Origin: Xanthomonas sp. DAR 80977
GTDB taxonomy: Bacteria; Pseudomonadota; Gammaproteobacteria; Xanthomonadales; Xanthomonadaceae
NCBI RefSeq assembly: GCF_041240605.1
Contig: NZ_CP162487.1
Span: forward strand, 1,805,001 to 1,869,000
Direction of reading: 5' to 3'
DNA: 64,000 nt
This document shows, piece by piece, positions 1 through 8,000 of this stretch. The notes beneath the pieces are model-generated. The model was not told the origin of the DNA and ran no database searches. It saw only the letters and a list, made by a program, of their open reading frames with translations. Within the stretch, counting starts at the first letter, position 1; every line of letters starts with the position of its first letter. The translations under genes and the position numbers were made by a program.

Positions 1-192
1 ATCACCGGCGAGGCGCTGATGGGCATCGCCATCGCCGTGCCGATCGTGGTCTCCGGCCACGCCGACGTGCTGGCGCTGCCGGAAGCGTTCCATCTGAATC
101 AGTGGTACGGCCTGGTCCTGCTCGCCTTCGTCGGCTGGCTGCTGTACCGCACCGGCTACAAGGGCGAACCGACGGCACCGCCGTCCGCGTAA
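1..192 (+). CDS. OPT-family oligopeptide transporter, C-terminal end (partial)
   Basis: The reading frame is open from the first base and ends at TAA 190-192, so only the last 63 residues of a longer protein are visible. They hold two hydrophobic segments separated by a short loop (roughly residues 5-18 and 40-52) and a short charged tail. The pattern GEALMGIAIAVPIV followed by the final helix resembles the end of OPT-family peptide or metal-peptide permeases, which are inner-membrane proteins of about 650 residues. A strong hairpin terminator follows 32 bp downstream. The family call rests on a short fragment and should be confirmed with the upstream sequence. Confidence 0.6.
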   Translation: MTGEALMGIAIAVPIVVSGHADVLALPEAFHLNQWYGLVLLAFVGWLLYRTGYKGEPTAPPSA

Positions 193-223
193 GCACGCGC
201 ACACACAGCCCAGCAATGCACGG

Positions 224-252
224 AGCCCGGCCACGCGCCGGGCTTCGTTTTT
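224..252 (+). terminator. Rho-independent terminator after the OPT transporter
   Basis: AGCCCGG (224-230) pairs with CCGGGCT (238-244) around a 7-base loop and is followed by TCGTTTTT. This is a classic intrinsic terminator for the gene ending at 192. Confidence 0.8.
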
Positions 253-282
253 ATGGCGGCGGCACGTGGCGTGCGATGCGTT

Positions 283-629
283 TGTTTGCCGGCCTGCGCG
301 CAAAAAAAGCTGCGTCGGTCGCGGCTGCACACAGCCGCTGCGGCAAGGTGCAGCACCGCCTCCAATCCGCTGCCGCAGCAGCCCTGCACGGAAAGACAGC
401 GGCGCCGCGCTCCTGCCAATCTCCAATCCCGAATCCCCAATCCCGGCCCCTCCATGTGTTTGCCGGCTTGCGCACAAAAAAGCCGCATCCGTCGCGGCCG
501 CACACAGGCGCTGCGGCACGGTGCAGCACCGCCTCCAATCCGCTGCCGCAGCAGCCCTGTACGGAAAGGCAGCGGCGCCGCGCTCCTGCCAATCCCCAAT
601 CCCGAATCCCCACTCCCGGCCCCTCCATG
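283..629. repeat. Tandem duplication of a 174-bp intergenic unit
   Basis: Copy 1 spans 283-456 and copy 2 spans 457-629. Both begin TGTTTGCCGGC and end CGGCCCCTCCATG, and they differ at scattered positions. Each carries a run of CCAATCCC/GAATCCC words of the kind seen between genes elsewhere in the window. No credible gene lies here; open frames in this stretch come from the repeated GC-rich sequence. Confidence 0.8.
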
Positions 630-700
630 ACTTCATGCCTTTGCACCGCGCCCATCCACCCGCCTACCATCGACGTTTTGCCGTATTCCGGAGACGCCCG

Positions 701-2782
701 ATGACCTTGCGCTACGCCTTGCTGCCCCTGTGCCTGCTGACCGCGCTGCCTGCGCTGGCGGCGACCCGCGGTTTCGACGTCCGCGACATGGTGGCGCTGG
801 ACCGGGTGTCCTCGCCGTTGCTGACCCCGGACGGCGGCACCGTGATCTTCGCCAAGCGGCAGGTGGACAAGGCCAGCGACAAGTCCAGCACCGGGCTGTG
901 GCTGCGCAACCTGCGCACCCGCGATGCGGCGCCGCCGAAGCGGCTGACCCCGGACGGCTGGAACGTCAATTCGCCGGAACTGTCGGCCGACGGCAAGACC
1001 GTGTATTTCCTCAGCGCCAAGTCCGGCCGCCAGCAGCTGTACGCGCTGCCGCTGGCCGGCGGCACGCCGCGCCAGCTCACCGATTTCGCGCTGGACGTGG
1101 ACAGCTACCGCATCGCCCCGCAGGGCGACCGCGTCGCCTTCAGCGCCGGCGTGTTCCAGGACTGCGGATCGGACCTGGGCTGCACGCAGAAGCGCCTGGA
1201 CGCGAAGAAGAACGCCAAGGCCAGCGGCGTGGTGTTCGACCAGTTGTTCGTGCGCCACTGGGACACCTGGAACGACGGCCGCCGCAACAGCCTGTTCGTC
1301 GCGCCGCTGCCCGGCGACGCGAAAGCCAAGCCGGTGGTCGGCGCGTCGGCGATCAGCGTCACCCTGGCCGGCGACATTCCGTCCAAGCCGTTCGGCGGCA
1401 GCGAGGACTACACCTGGGCGCCGGACGGGCAGTCGCTGGTGGCCAGCGTGCGCGTGGCCGGGCGCGAGGAGCCGTGGTCGACCAACTTCGACCTGTACCG
1501 GCTGGACGCGGCGGGCAGGGCGGCACCGGTCAACCTGACCGCGTCCAACCCGGCCTGGGACGCCGGCCCGGTGTTCTCCCCCGACGGCAAGACCCTGTAC
1601 TACCGCGCGATGAAGCGCCCCGGTTTCGAGGCCGACCGCTTCGGGCTGATGGCGATGGACCTGGCCAGCGGCAAGACCCGCGAGATCGCGCCGACCTGGG
1701 ACCGCTCGGCCGACAGCATCCAGGTATCGGCCGACGGCAAGACCCTGTACGTGCCGGCGCAGGAGATGGGCCTGCATCCGCTGTTCGAGATCGACGTCGC
1801 CGACGGCGGCGTGTCGCAGATGGTCGGCGGCAACAGCGTGGCCGAGTTCGACATCAAGGGCGACACCCTGGCGGTGATGACCAATTCGCTGCAGACCGGC
1901 AACCAGCTGTTCACCGCGCCGATCATGCATGAAGCCGGCGCCACCGAGATGCGCGCGATCACCCCCAGCGCCGGCGAGATGCTGCCCGACGTGAAGTTCG
2001 GCGACTACGAGCAGTTCTCGTTCAAGGGCTGGAACGACGAGACCGTGCACGGCTACGTGGTCAAGCCGTGGAACTACCAGGAAGGCAAGACCTATCCGGT
2101 GGCGTTCCTGATCCATGGCGGCCCGCAGGGCAGCTTCGGCAACGGCTGGAGCTATCGCTGGAATCCGCAGACCTACGCCGGCCAGGGCTACGCGGTGGTG
2201 ATGATCGATTTCCACGGCTCCACCGGCTACGGCCAGGCGTTCACCGACGCGATCAGCCAGCACTGGGGCGACCGCCCGCTGGAAGACCTGCAGAAGGGCT
2301 GGGCCGCGGCGCAGCAGCAGTTCAAGTTCCTCGACGGCGACAAGGCCTGCGCGCTCGGCGCCAGCTACGGCGGCTACATGGTGTACTGGATGGCCGGCAA
2401 CTGGAACCAGCCGTGGAAGTGCCTGGTCGACCACGACGGCGTGTTCGACAACCGCACCATGGGCTACGCCACCGAGGAACTGTGGTTCAGCGAGTGGGAG
2501 AACGGCGGCACGCCGTGGCAGAACCCGGCCGGCTACGAGAAGTTCAACCCGGTGCTGCACGTGGACAAGTGGAAGGTGCCGATGCTGGTGATCCACGGCC
2601 AGCAGGATTTCCGCATCCCGGTGGAGCAGGGCCTGGCCGCGTTCAGCGCGCTGCAGCGCAAGGGCATCGAGTCGAAGTTCCTGTACTTCCCGGACGAGAA
2701 CCACTGGGTGCTGAAGTCGCAGAACAGCATCCTGTGGCACGACACGGTGAATGGGTGGTTGAAGCAGCATATCGGGCAGTGA
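701..2782 (+). CDS. S9-family prolyl oligopeptidase-type serine peptidase (DPP5-like)
   Basis: Predicted 693-residue exported peptidase. The first 20 residues form a Sec signal peptide ending around ALA-AT. The middle carries beta-propeller-type repeats with repeated SPDGKT or SADGKT words. The C-terminal alpha/beta hydrolase domain has the oxyanion motif HGGPQ and a catalytic triad: Ser555 in GASYGG, Asp636 in HGQQDFRIP and His668 in ENHWV. These features fit S9C or dipeptidyl-peptidase-5-like enzymes that release dipeptides or acylated residues from peptides, probably in the periplasm. A GGAG sits 7 bases before ATG 701, and this start places the signal peptide at the N-terminus. It is probably transcribed alone: a terminator and a repeat block lie upstream and another repeat block downstream. 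Confidence 0.92.
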   Translation: MTLRYALLPLCLLTALPALAATRGFDVRDMVALDRVSSPLLTPDGGTVIFAKRQVDKASDKSSTGLWLRNLRTRDAAPPKRLTPDGWNVNSPELSADGKTVYFLSAKSGRQQLYALPLAGGTPRQLTDFALDVDSYRIAPQGDRVAFSAGVFQDCGSDLGCTQKRLDAKKNAKASGVVFDQLFVRHWDTWNDGRRNSLFVAPLPGDAKAKPVVGASAISVTLAGDIPSKPFGGSEDYTWAPDGQSLVASVRVAGREEPWSTNFDLYRLDAAGRAAPVNLTASNPAWDAGPVFSPDGKTLYYRAMKRPGFEADRFGLMAMDLASGKTREIAPTWDRSADSIQVSADGKTLYVPAQEMGLHPLFEIDVADGGVSQMVGGNSVAEFDIKGDTLAVMTNSLQTGNQLFTAPIMHEAGATEMRAITPSAGEMLPDVKFGDYEQFSFKGWNDETVHGYVVKPWNYQEGKTYPVAFLIHGGPQGSFGNGWSYRWNPQTYAGQGYAVVMIDFHGSTGYGQAFTDAISQHWGDRPLEDLQKGWAAAQQQFKFLDGDKACALGASYGGYMVYWMAGNWNQPWKCLVDHDGVFDNRTMGYATEELWFSEWENGGTPWQNPAGYEKFNPVLHVDKWKVPMLVIHGQQDFRIPVEQGLAAFSALQRKGIESKFLYFPDENHWVLKSQNSILWHDTVNGWLKQHIGQ

Positions 2783-2790
2783 TGAGGCGG

Positions 2791-2906
2791 GGATTGGGGA
2801 TTCGGGATTCGGGATTCGGGATTGGGACTCGGGATTGGGACTCGGGACTCGGGACTCGGGACTCGGGACTCGGGACTCGGGACTCGGGACTCGGGACTCG
2901 GGACGG
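2791..2906. repeat. Heptamer array GGGATTC/GGGACTC
   Basis: Directly after the S9 peptidase stop there are about 16 tandem words of the form GGGATTC, GGGATTG and then GGGACTC. The reverse-complement word (GTCCCGAGTCCC) returns at about 2994-3020, so the two blocks can pair across the roughly 90-bp stretch between them. Similar blocks occur at 40121-40226 and, diverged, at 15424-15667. It lies between two co-directional genes. Confidence 0.85.
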
Positions 2907-3028
2907 GTCTCACGGATGAGTGAGCCATTCCATCCGCTGCGTCGATCGATGGCGCGGCGCTCGCGTCCGCGCCATCCGGCGTTGCTCTTGCGCGTCCCGA
3001 GTCCCCCGTCCCGAGTCCCGGCCTCCTC

Positions 3029-4258
3029 ATGATCCACAACGACATCGTCATCTTCGGCCTGATCGCCGCCACGCTCGGCGCGGTGTTCTGGACCGCGGCG
3101 CGGCCGCGCGGGTTCTGGAAGCGCTTCTATGGCGTGGTGCCGGCGCTGCTGCTGTGCTACCTGATTCCCGGCATCTACAACACCGTCGGCCTGATCGACG
3201 GGCAGCACAACCGCCTGTACGACCCGGTCGCGCGCGACGTGCTGCTGCCGGCGGCGCTGGTGCTGCTGACCCTCACCATCGACCTGAAGGGCATCCTGCG
3301 CCTGGGCCCGAAGCTGGTGGCGATGTACCTGGGCGCCTCCTTCAGCATCATGCTAGGCGCGGTGGTCGCGTTCCAGCTGATGAAGTGGCTGCACCCGGCC
3401 ACGGTGGCCGGCGATACCTGGGCCGGCATGGCCGCGCTGGCCGGCAGCTGGATCGGCGGCGGCGCCAACATGCTGGCGATGCGCGAGGTGTTCGACGTCG
3501 ATGCCACCACCTTCGGCCAGTTCGCGGTGGTCGATGTCGGCGTCGGCTACGTGTGGATGGCGCTGCTGATCTTCCTCGCCCCGCGCGCGGCGGCGATCGA
3601 CGCGCGCAGCGGCGCCGACACCAGCGGCATCGACGACCTGAAACAGCGCATCGCGCAGTTCCAGGCGCAGCATGAACGCGTGGCCAGCCTGACCGACCTG
3701 ATGCTGATCGTCGGCATCGCGTTCGGCGCGGTCGGCCTGGCGCATGCGATCGCGGCGCCGACTGCGGCGTGGTTCGACGCCAACGTCGGCTGGGCCAAGC
3801 AGTTCAGCCTCGGCTCGCCGTTCGTGTGGGTGGTGGTGCTGTCCACCACCATCGGCCTGCTGCTGAGTTTCACCCGCGCGCGCACGCTGGAAGGCGCCGG
3901 CGCCTCGCGCATCGGCTCGCTGCTGCTGTACTTCCTGATCGCCTGCATCGGCATGCAGATGGACCTGCTGGCGCTGTTCGACCGACCGTGGATCTTCCTG
4001 CTCGGGCTGATCTGGCTGTGCGTGCACATCCTGCTGTTGCTGGCGCTGGGCAAGCTGCTGCGGGTGCCGTTCTTCTATTTCGCGATCGGCTCGCAGAGCA
4101 ACGTCGGCGGCCCGGCCTCGGCGCCGGTGGTGGCCGCGGCGTTCCACCCGGCGCTGGCGCCGGTCGGCGTGCTGCTGGGCACGATGGGCTATGCCACCGG
4201 CACCTATCTGGCGTACCTGGTCGGGATCACCTTGCGCGCGATGGCGGGCGCGGGATAG
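3029..4258 (+). CDS. DUF819-family integral membrane protein
   Basis: A 409-residue, very hydrophobic protein with about 11-12 predicted membrane helices and no cleavable signal peptide. A conserved glycine-rich stretch GSWIGGGANM (about residues 140-150) and a second motif GSQSNVGGPASAP near residue 365 are typical of the DUF819 (YjcL-like) family, which resembles carboxylate or amino-acid permeases; no substrate is established for the family. The ATG at 3029 gives an N-terminus beginning directly with the first helix, although no clear Shine-Dalgarno is seen because the leader consists of GTCCCGAG repeats. The gene faces the toxin gene tail to tail across a long palindrome. Confidence 0.85.
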   Translation: MIHNDIVIFGLIAATLGAVFWTAARPRGFWKRFYGVVPALLLCYLIPGIYNTVGLIDGQHNRLYDPVARDVLLPAALVLLTLTIDLKGILRLGPKLVAMYLGASFSIMLGAVVAFQLMKWLHPATVAGDTWAGMAALAGSWIGGGANMLAMREVFDVDATTFGQFAVVDVGVGYVWMALLIFLAPRAAAIDARSGADTSGIDDLKQRIAQFQAQHERVASLTDLMLIVGIAFGAVGLAHAIAAPTAAWFDANVGWAKQFSLGSPFVWVVVLSTTIGLLLSFTRARTLEGAGASRIGSLLLYFLIACIGMQMDLLALFDRPWIFLLGLIWLCVHILLLLALGKLLRVPFFYFAIGSQSNVGGPASAPVVAAAFHPALAPVGVLLGTMGYATGTYLAYLVGITLRAMAGAG

Positions 4259-4272
4259 CGCACCGTCACCAA

Positions 4273-4346
4273 CCCTGTAGGAGCGGCTTCAGCCGCGACA
4301 GGCTTTACCGATAGATCCGGTCGCGGCTGAAGCCGCTCCTACAGGG
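4273..4346. terminator. Bidirectional palindromic terminator (dispersed repeat family)
   Basis: CCCTGTAGGAGCGGCTTC at 4273 begins an arm that is exactly repeated in reverse complement ending at 4346, a perfect stem of about 26 bp with a 22-base loop. It sits between convergent gene ends (stops at 4258 and 4360), which fits a terminator for both strands. It is the AGCCGCGA version of the palindrome seen at 11517, 22898 and 51703. Confidence 0.75.
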
Positions 4347-4359
4347 GATTGCGTGCGGC

Positions 4360-5556
4360 CTACTGCTGCAGCGCGACCCGGCGCTGCTGCTCTTCCTGCT
4401 GCGGCACGTTCGCCTGCAGGTTCTGCTGCTGCAACTGGCCGACGTTGGCCTGCGCCGGTTCGTTGGCCGCCGCCGCGGTCTGCACCTGGCTGCGCAGATG
4501 CGCCGGGTCGTCGGCGCGGCCCTGCACCGCGAACAGGCGGTCGCCGTCGCGGCTCGGCACCAGTTGGTCGATCTGTTTCAGGCCATCGTGGCCGGCCTGT
4601 GCGGCGACGCTGGCGGCGGTGTTGAGGAACTGCGCGTCGTCGCGCAGGCCGAGTCGCTCGCGTTGCCCGTCCAGTTGCACCACCGCGTCGTTGAACAGGC
4701 GGCTGCCGGTCGGCAGCGCGTGTTCCTGGGTCTGCGCGTGGTTCTGCGAGTCCAGTTCCTGCGCCTTGATCACCGAGTCGATGCCGTGCAGGTCCAGGCG
4801 ATGCTTGAGCATCATCCCCGGCACCAGGCGCTGGCCGAACGACAGCGGGTCCGGGTCCGGCAGCTGGATCTGGTGCCCGGCGGCGTCGGGCATCGCCCAC
4901 TTCAACGGGATGCTGTCTTCCTGCAGGTGGGTCAGCAGTTCGTTCTTGACGTGGTAGCCGCGGATCAGGCCATCGGCGGCATAGGCCTTGGCCGCGGACG
5001 CATCCAGGCCTTCGCGCTCCAGGGTGCGGTCGTTGACCCCGGCGGCGTTGTAGGTGACCGCCGGCACGTCGTTGACCATCGCCGAGGCCGCGGCCAGGCC
5101 GCCGCCGAGCGAATGCCCGGAGATCATCAGGTTTTCGCCGAAGGCCTGCTTGGCCTGGCTGCCGAGCTGGATCGCCGAGGCGTACTGCGCGTCGGCGAAG
5201 CCCAGGCCCTGGCCGATGTTGTGCTTCCAGTCCTTGCCTTCGTCGGTGCCGCAGAACGCCAGCACCACGTTGCCTTGGTCGTTGCGGTAGAAGGCCGCGT
5301 CGAAGCCGCTCTTGGCATCGTGCAGCATGCCCGGGTCGATGCCGGCGCGCTGCACGGCGCCATCGTCCAGGCGGCTCCAGCCGCCGGGCAGCGGCGCGAA
5401 GCTTTCCGCGCCGCCGGCGCGGCGCTGGGCGGCGGTGCCGTAGAGGTCCTGCAGCAAGGTGGGAAGTTGCGTGTCCACCGCCTGCGGCTGCTGGCCGCGA
5501 ACGGCCTCGGCGAAGGGGGCGGACGCGGCGTTGTCGGAGAGATCGTTCTGGCTCAT
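4360..5556 (-). CDS. Lipase-type type IV secretion effector with XVIPCD-like tail
   Basis: A 398-residue protein without a signal peptide. Residues 30-270 look like a DUF2974/class-3-lipase alpha/beta hydrolase: a strand VVLAFCGTDEGKDW (about 97-110), the nucleophile elbow GHSLGG with Ser149, and the later segment HRLDLHGIDSVI, whose histidine could complete a triad. From about residue 284 to the end (SRLFNDAVVQLDGQ..., then a glutamine-rich tail) it matches the Xanthomonas VirD4-interacting protein conserved domain that targets toxins to the bacteria-killing type IV secretion system. It is preceded 33 bp upstream by an ankyrin protein, the probable immunity factor. Predicted role: phospholipase injected into rival bacteria. 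The domain reading is by eye; enzymatic specificity (A1, A2 or other) cannot be told. Confidence 0.85.
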   Translation of the reverse strand: MSQNDLSDNAASAPFAEAVRGQQPQAVDTQLPTLLQDLYGTAAQRRAGGAESFAPLPGGWSRLDDGAVQRAGIDPGMLHDAKSGFDAAFYRNDQGNVVLAFCGTDEGKDWKHNIGQGLGFADAQYASAIQLGSQAKQAFGENLMISGHSLGGGLAAASAMVNDVPAVTYNAAGVNDRTLEREGLDASAAKAYAADGLIRGYHVKNELLTHLQEDSIPLKWAMPDAAGHQIQLPDPDPLSFGQRLVPGMMLKHRLDLHGIDSVIKAQELDSQNHAQTQEHALPTGSRLFNDAVVQLDGQRERLGLRDDAQFLNTAASVAAQAGHDGLKQIDQLVPSRDGDRLFAVQGRADDPAHLRSQVQTAAAANEPAQANVGQLQQQNLQANVPQQEEQQRRVALQQ

Positions 5557-5589
5557 GCGCGGTTCCTTGCGTGTGCTGCGAACGCCGCC

Positions 5590-6357
5590 TCAGCGGGCCG
5601 CTTCCAGGGGGATGTCGTGGGCGCTCAACCAGTCGCGCACCGCCGCGCGGGTCTGCTGCGCGGTGCTGTTGAGCAGGCGCTCGGGCGTGTTGAAGAAATA
5701 CGCCTGGAAGGTCTTCTGCTGCGCGTTGCGCAGGCCCGGATCGACCCCGGCCTGCAGCAGTTTCAGCACCCACGGATTGCCGGCGCTGCTCTGCGCGGCC
5801 AGGTGCAGCAGCGAGTTGCCGCTGGCGTCGACCCGGCGCGGGTCGGCACCGGCCTGCAGCAGCAACTGGATCTGCTCGTCGCGCTTGCTCTGCACCGCGC
5901 GGAACAGCGGCGTCCAGTTGCCGCGCGCGCTGACCGGGTCCGCCGGCGCGCCGTGCTGCAGCAGGATCTTCAGGTATTGCGGGTCCTTGGCCATGGCCGC
6001 CATGTGCACGACGGTCTCCTGGTCCATGCCCGGTTCGGCCGGGTTCGCGCCGGCATCCAGCAGCGCGCTCAGCGCGCGCGGTTGCTCGTTCCAGATCGCG
6101 TATTCGAGCAGGGTGACGTTCTGGTCGCCGTGCGCGGCCAGGTCCACGCCCGGCGCGAGCGCGGCGATACGGGCGGCATCGCCGCGCGCGACGGCGGCGG
6201 CGATGTCGGCGAGGTGGGGATCGCGGAACGCGACCGAGTGATCCTGCAGCGTGGCTGACATGGCAGATTGCTCCTTGGCGCCGGGCGGGGCGGCGCATGA
6301 GACCGAGAAGAACATCGAGGTCGCAAGAGCGATCAGGGCGGGGAACTGCTTGCGCAT
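5590..6357 (-). CDS. Ankyrin-repeat periplasmic protein, probable immunity protein
   Basis: A 255-residue protein starting with an export signal (MRKQFPALIALATSMFF then SVSCAAPPG). The Cys22 context could be a weak lipobox, so it may be lipid-anchored or simply periplasmic. Four ankyrin repeats follow, recognisable by LLEYA...LLDAGANP, VVHMAA...LLQHGAP, PLFRAV...LLQAGADPR and LLHLAA...LLQAGVDPG between about residues 75 and 215. It is the first gene of a two-gene unit with the lipase toxin, the usual arrangement in which a periplasmic immunity protein neutralises a toxin acting in the periplasm. An AAAGGAG lies 6 bases before ATG 6357, which supports this start over the internal ATG at 6261. 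The immunity role is inferred from position and localisation. Confidence 0.85.
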   Translation of the reverse strand: MRKQFPALIALATSMFFSVSCAAPPGAKEQSAMSATLQDHSVAFRDPHLADIAAAVARGDAARIAALAPGVDLAAHGDQNVTLLEYAIWNEQPRALSALLDAGANPAEPGMDQETVVHMAAMAKDPQYLKILLQHGAPADPVSARGNWTPLFRAVQSKRDEQIQLLLQAGADPRRVDASGNSLLHLAAQSSAGNPWVLKLLQAGVDPGLRNAQQKTFQAYFFNTPERLLNSTAQQTRAAVRDWLSAHDIPLEAAR

Positions 6358-6687
6358 GGATGGCTCCTTTCCTGTTCGCGTTCCTGTTGCCGGTGGCGAC
6401 GATCCTTGCCACCGTGGCCGATGCTAGCAGCTGCCCGGCGCCGTTTCGGTAAGGTTTTGTGACCGTGCAGGCAGAACGGGGGCGCGGTCGGGCACGGCGA
6501 GGCGCCGTTTAACCCGAAACTAATGTTTGCGCCGGCAGCGTGGCGGTGGCCTGCTTGCGCAAGGCGCCACACGTGCGCTGTCGCCTGGCACCAGCCCGCG
6601 CCAGCCGCGGCTGGCGCTTGCGCGTGCGCGCGCAGGCGGCGTACATGCGCAGCTTGGCATAATGCGGGTTTCGCCGAGGAGCCTGCG
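6358..6687. other. Intergenic region between divergent genes
   Basis: This 330-bp stretch separates the toxin/immunity unit (minus) from the HAD gene (plus) and should hold promoters for both. A relatively AT-rich patch around 6509-6527 (TTTAACCCGAAACTAATG) is the most promoter-like part. No repeat or small gene could be supported. Confidence 0.5.
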
Positions 6688-7374
6688 ATGACGGCCACAC
6701 CCTTCGACCTGTTGATCAGCGATTGCGACGGCGTGCTCGTCGACAGCGAGGTGCTGGCCGACCGGGTCATGCTCGATGCGCTGGGCGCGTACGTGCCGCG
6801 CGCCGAGCTGGAGGCCTACCTCGCCGGCAGTTTCGGCCAGACCGCGCACGAGATCGTGGAACGGGTGCAGCGGCATTTCGCGGTGACCCTGCCGCCGGGC
6901 CTGTTCGAGGAAATCCGGGAACGTTCGGAAGCGTTGATCGCCGCCGAGGTGCAGCCGATCGACGGCGTCCGCGAGGCGCTGCTGGCGCTGCCGCTGCCGC
7001 TGGCGGTCGCCTCCAACAGCCTGCGCCACAGCGTGGTGTCGTCGGTGGCGCGCGCGGGGCTGGCCGAGCGCGTCGGCGGCAATATCTTCAGCGCCGACAT
7101 GGTGGCGCGGCCGAAGCCGGCGCCGGAGGTCTACCTGCTGGCCGCGCACACCCTGGGCGCGACGCCGTCGCGCTGCCTGGTGATCGAGGACAGCGCCACC
7201 GGCGCCAGCGCGGCGCTGGCCGCCGGCATGACCGTGATCGGCTTCACCGGCGCCGCGCACATCCCCGCGGGCCACGCCGACACGTTGCGCCAACTCGGCG
7301 TAGCCGCGGTGATGGAGCATATGCGGCAGCTGCCGCAGGTCTACGCCGAGCTGGTGCGCGCGGCGGCGGCGTAG
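6688..7374 (+). CDS. HAD-superfamily phosphatase (phosphoglycolate/sugar-phosphate type)
   Basis: A 228-residue cytoplasmic protein with the HAD catalytic motifs: DCDGVLVDSE at residues 11-20 (nucleophile and general-acid aspartates), VASNS as motif II (about residue 110), the conserved lysine in RPKPAPEVY (motif III) and VIEDSATG as motif IV. The inserted helical cap after motif I marks subfamily I, like phosphoglycolate phosphatase, beta-phosphoglucomutase and YieH-type 6-phosphogluconate phosphatase. A GAGGAG lies 6 bases before the ATG. It appears to be a single-gene unit followed by a palindrome. The exact sugar phosphate substrate cannot be told from sequence. Confidence 0.88.
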   Translation: MTATPFDLLISDCDGVLVDSEVLADRVMLDALGAYVPRAELEAYLAGSFGQTAHEIVERVQRHFAVTLPPGLFEEIRERSEALIAAEVQPIDGVREALLALPLPLAVASNSLRHSVVSSVARAGLAERVGGNIFSADMVARPKPAPEVYLLAAHTLGATPSRCLVIEDSATGASAALAAGMTVIGFTGAAHIPAGHADTLRQLGVAAVMEHMRQLPQVYAELVRAAAA

Positions 7375-7390
7375 CGTCGAGCAGGAAGCA

Positions 7391-7467
7391 GTCGGGACTG
7401 AAGTCCCTCCCACAGTGCACCCAGCCAGCTGGCCGCATGTTCTTGTGGGAGCGACTTCAGTCGCGAC
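7391..7467. repeat. Imperfect palindrome of the CGACTTCAGTCG family
   Basis: GTCGGGACTGAAGTCCCTCCCACAG (7391-7415) pairs imperfectly with TGTGGGAGCGACTTCAGTCGCGAC (7444-7467). It follows the HAD gene by 16 bp and may terminate it. One arm has changed GCGACT to GGGACT, so this is a diverged copy. Confidence 0.65.
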
Positions 7468-7775
7468 GAACGTGCTGCCGGGTGGTGACGACATGCCCTG
7501 GCTGCGCCGCTCGCTGGCGTTTCGCCGTGGAGCGTGGTGGATGGCGAGAGCGGCTATGGACCGCTTCTCCTCATTAGTCGTGAGCCTCTTCTCCGTGCTG
7601 CCTGGCGCGACTGAAGTCGCTCCTGCCTGCGTAGTGGTCCGTGTTCAACGTAAGTCGCAGCGCATGTTCACGCACCGAAGCGTCATGACGTGCTTCCGAG
7701 GCCGTGATGCTCGCAGACACCGGACTCCCGCTGTCACCAATCCCGAATCTCGAATCACAAATCCCGGCATCTCAC
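7468..7775. other. Intergenic stretch with repeat fragments
   Basis: This 308-bp stretch lies between convergent gene ends. It contains a half copy of the palindrome (GCGACTGAAGTCGCTCCTGCC, about 7608-7628) and CAATCCCGAATCTCGAATC words at about 7738-7768. No gene is supported. Confidence 0.6.
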
Positions 7776-8000
7776 TCAACAGCACCGAAACCCGCTCTTG
7801 CCGCCATACCGCGCTTCCTGGCGCTCGCGGAAGAAGGTCTTGTAGTCCATCGGCTGCCGGTCGGGATGCTTCTCCAGCACGTGGCGCACGTAGTTGTCGT
7901 AGTCGGGGATGCCGCAGCACAGCCGCGCGGTCTGCACCAGGCGCCGCCACAGCCGGCGGTGCGCCTGGTATTGCCCGACCGGGACCAGGTCGTTGCGCAT
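7776..8000 (-). CDS. YbdD/YjiX-family small protein (DUF466), CstA partner
   Basis: A 74-residue basic cytoplasmic protein. The conserved core includes [13 protein letters not shown] (about 28-40), [13 protein letters not shown] and the C-terminal ERQEARYGG, which identify the YbdD/YjiX family (usually about 65-70 residues). Its ATG overlaps the cstA stop as TGATG, so the two are translationally coupled. In enterobacteria the YjiX/YbdD proteins are encoded directly after the BtsT/CstA transporter and are needed for, or modulate, transport; the same pairing is seen here. Confidence 0.9.
   Translation of the reverse strand: MRNDLVPVGQYQAHRRLWRRLVQTARLCCGIPDYDNYVRHVLEKHPDRQPMDYKTFFRERQEARYGGKSGFRCC

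Noticed and set aside
251..3208. A 985-codon minus-strand frame across the S9 peptidase
   Set aside because: It is antisense to an enzyme with a full catalytic triad and runs through the heptamer repeats (giving RVPSPES repeats), so it is a shadow.
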